DNA of 26,736 nucleotides from Lachnospiraceae bacterium UBA3850. GTDB lineage: Bacteria; Bacillota; Clostridia; Lachnospirales; Lachnospiraceae. The DNA is taken from the NCBI GenBank assembly GCA_002392655.1, contig DGHK01000002.1, positions 7,843 through 34,578 on the forward strand, in the 5' to 3' direction. Under the pieces are notes generated by a model. It saw only the letters and a list, made by a program, of their open reading frames with translations. It had not been told where the DNA came from and searched no databases. Both the position numbers and the translations under genes were made by a program. Positions 14,423-20,180 of this stretch are shown here, piece after piece (the stretch's first letter is position 1; every line of letters begins with the position of its first letter).

Positions 14423-15739
14423 TTGACTTATAAAGAGGTTTCAGATTATATAGCTGAAAAAGAAAAACTTGGAAGTGTTTTCGGACTGGAAAGTATACGT
14501 GAACTGCTCAGAAGACTTGGCAACCCCGAGAAGGGCATTCCAGCCATACATATAGCAGGAACAAATGGTAAGGGAAGTATACTTTCGTATGTCGAGGAGA
14601 CTTTGATAGAGGCAGGCTTAAGTGTGGGCAGGTATATCTCACCGACAATTTTTGATTACAGAGAGAGATGGAGGCTAAACAAAGAATGGGCAACTGAAGA
14701 GGATGTTTCATTTGTTATCACTGAGGTGGCTGAAAAGGTTTTGGAGATGACTGATGAAGGTATGGATAGTCCTACTGCATTTGAGATTGAAACTGCCGCG
14801 ACATTTCTTCTGTTTAAGCGCTGGAATGTTGACGTAATGCTCATAGAGTGCGGAATGGGCGGACTGCTGGATGCTACAAATGTTATAGAAGGTGATGTGA
14901 TAAATGTCATAGCTTCGATAAGCATGGATCATATGCAGATACTAGGTGCTACAATAAGTGAGATTGCCAAGCAGAAGCTCGGAATAGTAAGAAAAGGAAG
15001 CGTGCTTGTGTCATATCCTCAGGTGGATGAGGCGTGTGATGTTATAAGAGAGTATGCCCGCGAGAATGATGTCAGACTTACTGAAGTGAATGTGGAAAGT
15101 CTCAGTATTGTAGAGGATGATGCATATGGAAGCAGCTTCATATATAAAGGAAATGACTATCAGCTCCAAATAGGAGGCAGTCATCAGATATTAAATGCCG
15201 TAACAGCTATTGATACTTTGTTTTTGTTTTACGATGAGTTCTTGGGGGATAATGAGGCTTTAAATATTGATAGATTACATTTTGCTGAATATATAAAAAG
15301 AGGACTTCGAAAAACTAAATGGGAAGGACGCTTCAGTGTATATAAGAAGAATCCTGTTATTGTTGTTGACGGAGCTCATAACGAAGATGCGTGGCTTAAA
15401 CTGAGAGAGAGTCTGGAGAAGTATTTTACAAATGATGTATTCATCTATATAATAGGTGTTCTAAGGGATAAGGAGTATAAAAGGATGGTTGAAATCCTTG
15501 CTCCAACGGCTGATTATGTCATATGCGTTGAGTCGGATAATCCAAGGGCTCTTGATTGTGATGAGCTGGCGCGGGAGTTTACTTCAGCCGGAGTTCATGC
15601 AGAGAGCTGTAAAATCTCCTACGAGGCGGCTTTGGAAAGAGCAATCGATATGGCGAAAAAGAGGAAAAAGGAATTGGTTATATGCGGAACGCTGTCTATA
15701 ACCGGAAAAATGATAAGATGCATAGAATCGATAAAATAA
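14423..15739 (+). CDS. folC: Bifunctional folylpolyglutamate/dihydrofolate synthase
   Basis: A 438-residue Mur-ligase-type cytosolic enzyme that adds glutamate to dihydropteroate and to folates using ATP. The ATP loop GTNGKGS is at residues 46-52; further marks are the DYRERWRLN region, IECGMGGLLDATNVI, SISMDHMQILG and, in the C-terminal domain, VVDGAHNEDA and ESDNPRALDCDELA. I choose the TTG start at 14423, seven bases after AGGAG, because the product then begins (M)TYKEVSDYI like family members; the earlier in-frame TTG at 14396 has no ribosome site and falls at the edge of a terminator. The 3' end overlaps the following HD gene, which suggests coupling within a folate operon. Confidence 0.94.
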   Translation: MTYKEVSDYIAEKEKLGSVFGLESIRELLRRLGNPEKGIPAIHIAGTNGKGSILSYVEETLIEAGLSVGRYISPTIFDYRERWRLNKEWATEEDVSFVITEVAEKVLEMTDEGMDSPTAFEIETAATFLLFKRWNVDVMLIECGMGGLLDATNVIEGDVINVIASISMDHMQILGATISEIAKQKLGIVRKGSVLVSYPQVDEACDVIREYARENDVRLTEVNVESLSIVEDDAYGSSFIYKGNDYQLQIGGSHQILNAVTAIDTLFLFYDEFLGDNEALNIDRLHFAEYIKRGLRKTKWEGRFSVYKKNPVIVVDGAHNEDAWLKLRESLEKYFTNDVFIYIIGVLRDKEYKRMVEILAPTADYVICVESDNPRALDCDELAREFTSAGVHAESCKISYEAALERAIDMAKKRKKELVICGTLSITGKMIRCIESIK

Positions 15740-16197
15740 TTAAAGATGAGAGCTTTATTAAACGTATAAAAGAGATAAATGAGATAGAGAAGTACAGGAT
15801 ATTCTGTGGCCATGGCTATGACCATCTGATGTCAGTCGCGAGGATTGCGTATATAATGGTGCTTGAAGAGGGACTGGATATATCAAAAGAGTTTGTCTAT
15901 GCCGCGTCACTCCTTCATGATATCGGGAGATTTTCTGAATATGAGAAGGAAATGGATCACCGGATTGCAGGACCTTATGTTGCAAGGCCTATCCTTCTGA
16001 ATGCCGGTTTCAGTGAAGAGGAGACTGAAATCATATGTGATGCTATTAGGCTGCATGGTACATATCCTGACGAGAAGGGAACTCTTGCAGGGGTGCTCTA
16101 CAGAGCGGACAAATTATCAAGAGACTGCTTTAGCTGCAAGGCGTATGAAGAGTGTAACTGGCCACCTGAAAAGAAGAATGATTATATAAAGGTGTGA
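15718..16197 (+). CDS. HD-domain phosphohydrolase of the folate cluster
   Basis: A 159-residue soluble HD-superfamily protein. Likely metal ligands are H36 (GHGYDHLMS; H32 is next to it), H67-D68 (LLHDIGRF) and D131 (YRADKLSR), with an additional D80-H81. Near the C terminus a Cys cluster C137-x2-C140-x5-C146, followed by a conserved-looking NWPPEKKN, may bind another metal. It overlaps folC and ends one base before folB-folK, so it is almost certainly co-expressed with folate synthesis. HD proteins are often found in clostridial folate clusters; the obvious reaction lacking an enzyme here is removal of pyrophosphate or phosphate from dihydroneopterin triphosphate, but that is inference. The start at ATG 15718 is chosen for its alignment with typical N termini; ATG 15682 (171 residues) is the alternative. 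Confidence 0.82.
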   Translation: MHRIDKIIKDESFIKRIKEINEIEKYRIFCGHGYDHLMSVARIAYIMVLEEGLDISKEFVYAASLLHDIGRFSEYEKEMDHRIAGPYVARPILLNAGFSEEETEIICDAIRLHGTYPDEKGTLAGVLYRADKLSRDCFSCKAYEECNWPPEKKNDYIKV

Positions 16198-16198
16198 T

Positions 16199-17020
16199 AT
16201 GGATAAAATAGTAATTGAGAATTTAAAGGTATTTGCACATCACGGAGTTTTGGAGAAGGAGAAGAAGGAAGGACAGTTCTTCTATATAACTGTAACTATG
16301 GAGTTAAATCTGAAGGGCGCAGGGACCTCGGACAAAATAGATAAGACTGTTAACTATGCGCTTGTCACTGAGACGATTATATCATCCTTCACTGAGACGA
16401 TTAATGACACGATAGAGGCTGCTGCCGAGCAGGTGCTCGAGGCGGTGATGACTCAGTTTCCTATGATTCAGACACTTACTGTTAAGGTAAGTAAGCCTGA
16501 TGCTCCAGTAGATGCGGACTTTGAGAATATCTATGTTGAGCTTACCAGGTCAAGGCATAGAGTTTTTCTCAGCATAGGCTCGAACTTAGGTGACAGAGAA
16601 GGTTATCTCGATATGGCAATTGAAGAGATAGACAGGGATACCAGCGTTGAGATAAAGAAGATATCTTCTATTATAGAGACTGAGCCTTATGGCCCTGTTG
16701 AACAGCCGAACTTTTTAAATGGTGTTATCGAGCTGGAGACTTATCTGGATCCGGATGAGTTTCTCTCTGTTATATGTGATATCGAAAACGAAGCCGGAAG
16801 AGAGAGGATCATACACTGGGGACCGAGAACTCTTGATATCGATATCATAATGTTTGATGATATGATAATTAATACAGATAATCTGATCATACCTCATCCT
16901 GAGATGCAGAACAGAGAATTTGTACTTAAGCCTATGGTTGAGATAGCGCCTCATATCATTCATCCTGTATTTAGAAAAAGCATAGCTCAGCTCTACGAAG
17001 AGCTGAAGAGCAGAAGTTGA
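16199..17020 (+). CDS. folBK: FolB-FolK fusion: dihydroneopterin aldolase and HPPK
   Basis: A 273-residue fusion catalysing two consecutive steps of folate synthesis in the cytosol: dihydroneopterin to 6-hydroxymethyl-dihydropterin, then its pyrophosphorylation. Residues 1-118 are the aldolase (VFAHHGVLEKEKKEGQ, TVNYALV, and VSKPDAPVDADFENIYVE near its end). Residues ~120-273 are HPPK (FLSIGSNLGDREGYL, PYGPVEQPNFLNGV, then WGPRTLDIDIIMFDD with the metal Asp pair and HPEMQNREFVLKPM). FolB-FolK fusions are common in Firmicutes. AAAGGTG just before the ATG overlaps the end of the HD gene, one base apart. folE and folP are not in the window. No clear terminator follows; the infC promoter comes next. 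Confidence 0.95.
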   Translation: MDKIVIENLKVFAHHGVLEKEKKEGQFFYITVTMELNLKGAGTSDKIDKTVNYALVTETIISSFTETINDTIEAAAEQVLEAVMTQFPMIQTLTVKVSKPDAPVDADFENIYVELTRSRHRVFLSIGSNLGDREGYLDMAIEEIDRDTSVEIKKISSIIETEPYGPVEQPNFLNGVIELETYLDPDEFLSVICDIENEAGRERIIHWGPRTLDIDIIMFDDMIINTDNLIIPHPEMQNREFVLKPMVEIAPHIIHPVFRKSIAQLYEELKSRS

Positions 17021-17047
17021 TATAGAGAAACAGTAAAGAATTTGTGC

Positions 17048-17077
17048 TTGACAAAGACGGCACTCTTGTTGTAACAT
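17048..17077 (+). promoter_or_regulatory. Promoter of the infC-rpmI-rplT operon
   Basis: A perfect TTGACA (17048-17053), an 18-base spacer and TAACAT (17072-17077). This gives a leader of roughly 185 bases before infC. Confidence 0.6.
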
Positions 17078-17084
17078 AATCGAG

Positions 17085-17258
17085 TGTGCTGATAAAGCAC
17101 GGAGAAAAACAAAGTAGAGTATCCACTCTCACCTGGGTTACGAGCAAGTAGCCGGGTCGAATATTTCTTTTTTGATGGACGTGCATTTGTTTGTGTGTCT
17201 ATCTGGGTGAAGTATGTTATGTGGATATCTCTGACTGGTATCCACTTTTTTTATTCAT
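17085..17258 (+). promoter_or_regulatory. L20-type autoregulatory leader of the infC operon
   Basis: The leader holds a small hairpin AGAGT-ATCC-ACTCT (17116-17129), a second hairpin from the CCTGGGTTAC / GTAGCCGGG region (about 17132-17157), and a terminator at 17221-17252. The sequence TATCCAC occurs twice (17120-17126 and 17239-17245); either copy can pair with GTGGATA (17221-17227), so a long-range pairing would block the terminator. This is the layout of the Firmicutes L20 leader, where excess L20 favours termination. Confidence 0.75.
17221..17252 (+). terminator. Attenuator terminator of the infC leader
   Basis: GTGGATATC (17221-17229) pairs with GGTATCCAC (17237-17245), one G-U, around a 7-base loop, followed by TTTTTTT (17246-17252). 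It lies just before the infC ribosome site. Confidence 0.85.
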
Positions 17259-17271
17259 GGAGGGTAAAGCA

Positions 17272-17781
17272 ATAGACTATTTAATTAATGAACAGATTCG
17301 GGACAAGGAAGTAAGAGTTATCGGAGCTGAAGGAAATCAGTTGGGAGTTATGAGCATTAAGGAAGCAAGAGATGCCGCTGATGAGGCAGGACTTGATCTG
17401 GTGCGCGTATCACCAAATGCTAAGCCTCCGGTTTGTAAGATCATAGATTACGGAAAATTCCGTTATGAGATATCCCGTAAGGAGAAAGAGGCGAAGAAGA
17501 AACAGAAGGTCGTTGAGATCAAGGAAGTTCGTTTGTCTCCGAATATAGATGATAATGATTTAAATACCAAGGTTAATCAGGCTAGAAAGTTCCTTGAAAA
17601 AGGAAACAGAGTCAAGGTTACTCTGAGATTCAGAGGTCGTGAGCTTGCGTATGTAAATCAGAATAAATCAATTCTTGATGATTTTGCAGAGAAGCTTGCT
17701 GATGTATCAGTAGTTGATAAGCAGGCTAAGTTCGAAGGAAGGAGCATGACTATGTTCCTTGCGGCAAAAGCAAATAAATAA
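17272..17781 (+). CDS. infC: Translation initiation factor IF-3, apparent AUA start
   Basis: IF-3 binds the 30S subunit, proofreads the start codon and keeps subunits apart. The protein has the usual two domains: N-terminal (INEQIRDKEVRVIGAEG to PPVCKIIDYGKFRYE) and C-terminal (VVEIKEVRLSPNIDDNDL to AKFEGRSMTMFL). GGAGGG at 17259-17264 is seven bases before ATA at 17272, giving 169 residues, the normal length. The in-frame ATG at 17257 overlaps that ribosome site and has only the terminator T-run before it; farther ATGs lie inside the leader. A non-AUG start is expected because IF-3 commonly begins with AUU and represses its own synthesis by rejecting it. First gene of infC-rpmI-rplT. If the ATG at 17257 were used the protein would gain five residues. 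Confidence 0.93.
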   Translation: MDYLINEQIRDKEVRVIGAEGNQLGVMSIKEARDAADEAGLDLVRVSPNAKPPVCKIIDYGKFRYEISRKEKEAKKKQKVVEIKEVRLSPNIDDNDLNTKVNQARKFLEKGNRVKVTLRFRGRELAYVNQNKSILDDFAEKLADVSVVDKQAKFEGRSMTMFLAAKANK

Positions 17782-17874
17782 GACATTTGACATTCTACGC
17801 ATGGCGAAGAAGCTTATGTTATATAACAACGTCGGGACATTTGTCACCCGATCAGATAAGAGGAGGAAATAACT

Positions 17875-18072
17875 ATGCCAAAGTTAAAGACAAAAAGAGC
17901 TGCTGCAAAGCGCTTCAAGGTAACAGGAACCGGAAAGCTTAAGAGAAATAAAGCTAATAAGAGTCATATCCTTACAAAGAAGACTACAAAGCGTAAGAGA
18001 GGTCTTAGAAAGGCAACAATGACTGATAAGACAAATGAGAAGAACATGAAGAAGATTCTTCCATATCTCTAA
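17875..18072 (+). CDS. rpmI: 50S ribosomal protein L35
   Basis: A 65-residue, very basic large-subunit protein. The start [20 protein letters not shown] and the later KRKRGLRK segment are diagnostic, and the length is standard. AGAGGAGG lies just ahead of the ATG. The 93-base gap after infC contains a small hairpin (TCGGG 17832-17836 / CCCGA 17847-17851) with no T-run, perhaps a processing or L20 contact site rather than a stop signal. rplT follows after 40 bases. Confidence 0.98.
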   Translation: MPKLKTKRAAAKRFKVTGTGKLKRNKANKSHILTKKTTKRKRGLRKATMTDKTNEKNMKKILPYL

Positions 18073-18112
18073 GATTTGAATTGAAGAATAGTTTGATTAG
18101 GAGGATAAAATA

Positions 18113-18469
18113 ATGGCAAGAATTAAAGGTGGCGCTAATGCCAAGAAGAGACATAACAAAGTACTTAAGGCTGCGAAGGGATATCGTGGCGCAAGAAGTA
18201 AGCAGTATAGAGTAGCTAAGCAGTCTGTAATGAGAGCTGATGCTTCTGCATTCGCAGGACGTAAGGAGCGTAAGAGAGACTTCCGTAAGCTCTGGATTGC
18301 TCGTATCAACGCAGCTGCTAGACAGAACGATATATCATACAGCCAGCTTATGCACGGTCTTAAGACTGCAGGTGTTGATATGAATCGTAAGATGCTTTCA
18401 GAGATAGCTATCGCTGATCCTGAAGGATTCACAAAGCTTGTTGAGGTTGCTAAGGCAGCTCTTGCATAA
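18113..18469 (+). CDS. rplT: 50S ribosomal protein L20
   Basis: A 118-residue large-subunit assembly protein that, in Firmicutes, also represses its own operon by binding the infC leader. The N terminus [20 protein letters not shown], then [17 protein letters not shown], and [16 protein letters not shown] are diagnostic. TAGGAGG precedes the ATG. This is the last gene of the infC operon. No strong hairpin terminator follows before the tRNA promoter at 18525, so some read-through into the tRNA is possible. Confidence 0.98.
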   Translation: MARIKGGANAKKRHNKVLKAAKGYRGARSKQYRVAKQSVMRADASAFAGRKERKRDFRKLWIARINAAARQNDISYSQLMHGLKTAGVDMNRKMLSEIAIADPEGFTKLVEVAKAALA

Positions 18470-18524
18470 GCATTTGCGATAAAAAATCAATCTGAAAAAA
18501 GCTGAAAAAAATAGCGAAAAGCTG

Positions 18525-18553
18525 TTGACAAAACTTTTTATAAGTGATAATAT
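18525..18553 (+). promoter_or_regulatory. Strong sigmaA promoter of tRNA-Leu
   Basis: TTGACA (18525-18530), a 17-base spacer and TAATAT (18548-18553) with an extended TGA before it. This near-consensus promoter suits a stable RNA gene. Confidence 0.8.
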
Positions 18554-18557
18554 ATGC

Positions 18558-18582
18558 AAGTCGTGTTGAGATAGCACGACTT
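18558..18582 (+). repeat. Perfect 8-bp inverted repeat in the tRNA-Leu 5' leader
   Basis: AAGTCGTG (18558-18565) and CACGACTT (18575-18582) pair perfectly around a 9-base loop. It begins at the predicted transcription start and ends 6 bases before the tRNA, so it is either a leader hairpin of the precursor or a DNA operator. Confidence 0.7.
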
Positions 18583-18588
18583 ACATAA

Positions 18589-18672
18589 GCGGGAGTGCTG
18601 GAATTGGCAGACAGGCTAGACTAAGGATCTAGTGTTGGCAACGACGTGTGAGTTCAAGTCTCATCTCCCGCA
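18589..18672 (+). tRNA. tRNA-Leu with anticodon AAG
   Basis: An 84-base class II tRNA. The acceptor stem GCGGGAG (18589-18595) pairs with CTCCCGC (18665-18671), with discriminator A at 18672; CCA is not encoded. The anticodon stem CTAGA/TCTAG encloses the loop CTAAGGA, giving anticodon AAG (18623-18625), which reads CUU. A long variable arm and the T-loop TTCAAGT fit tRNA-Leu. Leu CTT is very frequent in the ribosomal and tsf genes of this window, which fits a dedicated CUU reader. An A at position 34 would normally be edited to inosine. It has its own promoter and terminator. Confidence 0.93.
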
Positions 18673-18675
18673 CGA

Positions 18676-18714
18676 AATAACAAAAGCAGGTACAATGTAC
18701 CTGCTTTTGTTATT
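18676..18714 (+). terminator. Terminator of tRNA-Leu, 18-bp perfect stem
   Basis: AATAACAAAAGCAGGTAC (18676-18693) pairs perfectly with its complement at 18697-18714 around the three-base loop AAT. The right arm is T-rich. It starts four bases after the tRNA. Confidence 0.8.
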
Positions 18715-18718
18715 GCAA

Positions 18719-18882
18719 GCCGGAGGACCCTTGAACTCAGAGTTCAAGGGTCTCCGCCTTGCAAAGCAAGGCGTCGGTCAGGCACAATCATAGATTGTGC
18801 CCGATTTGACTAAAAAAGGTCCACCGGACCTTTTTCTTAACGTCAAATCCTCATCTCCCTAAGAAATATAGGGGCTTTTTTT
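18719..18882 (+). repeat. Multi-hairpin element, unit 1 (4 triloop hairpins)
   Basis: No gene is present. In order: CCCTTGAACT-CAG-AGTTCAAGGG (18728-18750), GCCTTGC-AAA-GCAAGGC (18756-18772), GGCACAATC-ATA-GATTGTGCC (18781-18801) and AAAAAGGTCC-ACC-GGACCTTTTT (18813-18835). The last is enclosed by ATTTGAC (18804-18810) / GTCAAAT (18842-18848). GAGGA (18723-18727) can pair with TCCTC (18848-18852) and close the whole unit. The unit ends in TCATCTCCC, shared with the tRNA-Leu 3' end, then a weak hairpin CCCTA/TAGGG (18857-18873) and a T7 run, which may serve as a terminator. Confidence 0.8.
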
Positions 18883-18899
18883 ATGTTATGTTCTTTAAT

Positions 18900-19171
18900 G
18901 GGAGGACTTGAACTCAAAGTTCAAGATAGTTCTCGATTTGAAAAATCGAGAATCCGAACGTAGTGAGGAAGCGCTGTGCGAAGCACAGCAATTCTGCGAA
19001 GCAGAATCAAGAAGCATCTATGATGCTTCTTGGCTCGGTCTCCGCCTTGCGAGGCAAGGCGTCGGTCAGGCTCAAACATAGTTTGAGCCGAGCCAGCTAG
19101 AAATAGTCCACTGGACTATTTCTTATACGCTGCCTCCTCATCTCCCTGATGAATATAGCGGTTCTATTTTT
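18900..19171 (+). repeat. Multi-hairpin element, unit 2 (8 triloop hairpins)
   Basis: This unit is related to unit 1 but longer. Hairpins with 3-base loops: 18907-18925 (loop CAA, 8 bp), 18930-18952 (GAA, 10 bp), 18973-18989 (GAA, 7 bp), 18991-19007 (GAA, 7 bp), 19008-19032 (TAT, 11 bp), 19044-19060 (GAG, 7 bp), 19069-19089 (ATA, 9 bp) and 19099-19123 (ACT, 11 bp). GAGGA (18902-18906) can pair with TCCTC (19135-19139), and GGCTC (19032-19036) with GAGCC (19090-19094). The unit ends in TCATCTCCC (19138-19146) and a tail similar to that of unit 1. No reading frame of note is present. Confidence 0.8.
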
Positions 19172-19201
19172 AGGTCCTATTCTTTTTGTGCAAGAGGACC
19201 T
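19172..19201 (+). repeat. Inverted repeat downstream of the hairpin element
   Basis: AGGTCCT (19172-19178) and AGGACCT (19195-19201) pair around a T-rich 16-base loop. There is no T-run after it. From 19202 to 19313 I see only AT-rich sequence before the next gene, with no convincing promoter. Confidence 0.5.
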
Positions 19202-19313
19202 TAAAGCCACTGACTTCTTCTTACTTATTATAGTAATGGGTTGTGAGATATGTTATCATCAACGTATGTGTTGCTAATGGTTAGTATTAGAATATGCGAG
19301 CAGGGGATTTTAT

Positions 19314-20180
19314 ATGAGTGATTTGAATGAGAATAATTACGGTACATCGGATGCGTTAAAGAAGCTTGAGGAACAGAGAACGCAGGTTGCAAAGTCGATG
19401 CGACTGGTAATGATAGGAGCATTTTGTTTGCTTATTCCACCTATAGGTTTAGCTGTTATTTTTTTCGCCTACTCGAAGCTTAAAAAGGCTCAGGACGAGA
19501 TGAAGGTACTGTACAAGGAAGCATTTGTACGTGAACCTTTGGAAAGGAATTTTGAAGATGTCATCTATGAACCATCAAATGGTTTTACTAGGGAAGTAGT
19601 TCAGAACTGTCAGCTATGCAGGATGGGAAATAGGTTTTATTCCGAGGATTATATCAGAGCATCTTATATGGGCGTTCCTTTTGAGATGGCTGATGTTAAC
19701 GTTTGGGATGTAGATAAATCAGATGATAAGACATATACTACGACTTATTTCAAAGGAAGAATGATTTTCCTAAATTTCCCTGATAAGGTTGTTTCGTCGG
19801 TGATGCTATATAGTAAAAGCTTTAAATATCGTGGTATCAGTAAAAAAGATTCAAAGCAACTCAAAGTAGAACTTGAGGGTATACAGTTCAATGATGAATT
19901 TGATGTTTTTTCGCCGGTTCCACACGATGCATTTTATTTGCTGACTCCTCAGGTGATGGAGAGATTGCAAAAACTTGATTCTCAGTATCAGAGTATTGCC
20001 ATAAATGTGGTGGGTAATAGTGTGGTGCTTGCTTTTAATGAGCCTGATAACAATGCATTTGACTCGAAGACTACTATAGGTAATGTGAATGTAGATGAGG
20101 AAATGGCAAAGGTTCAGAGTGATATAGATGATATCAAGCTGTTTATTTCGGCTATTCTTAATTCTGCATATACATCATGA
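19314..20180 (+). CDS. DUF3137-like membrane-anchored protein
   Basis: A 288-residue protein of unknown role. Residues 1-27 are a charged N-terminal helix, residues ~29-53 a hydrophobic segment with a central PP that could be one helix or a tight hairpin, and the rest is soluble. The middle, with SYMGVPFEMADVNVW, FKGRMIFLNF, LEGIQFNDEFDVFSP, HDAFYLLTPQVMERLQKL and SIAINVVGNSVVLAF, follows the pattern of DUF3137 proteins. AGGGGA precedes the ATG at 19314. Its stop overlaps the next start as ATGA, so the two are translationally coupled. This is the first gene after the hairpin region. The function is unknown. Confidence 0.75.
   Translation: MSDLNENNYGTSDALKKLEEQRTQVAKSMRLVMIGAFCLLIPPIGLAVIFFAYSKLKKAQDEMKVLYKEAFVREPLERNFEDVIYEPSNGFTREVVQNCQLCRMGNRFYSEDYIRASYMGVPFEMADVNVWDVDKSDDKTYTTTYFKGRMIFLNFPDKVVSSVMLYSKSFKYRGISKKDSKQLKVELEGIQFNDEFDVFSPVPHDAFYLLTPQVMERLQKLDSQYQSIAINVVGNSVVLAFNEPDNNAFDSKTTIGNVNVDEEMAKVQSDIDDIKLFISAILNSAYTS

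Noticed and set aside
17191..17271. An IF-3 start at ATG 17191 with a 27-residue extension
   Set aside because: The extension would be coded by the attenuator leader and its terminator T-run, and IF-3 would be longer than usual.
17832..17851. Terminator between infC and rpmI
   Set aside because: The short TCGGG/CCCGA hairpin has no T-run, and the three genes form a known operon.
18719..19171. CRISPR array
   Set aside because: There are no repeats of constant length with unique spacers. The repeated parts are hairpins of differing sequence, and no cas gene is present.
18589..19201. Integrated island or prophage bounded by att copies of the tRNA 3' end
   Set aside because: The copies of TCATCTCCC enclose only a few hundred bases with no integrase or other gene. 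A small structured element fits better than an island.
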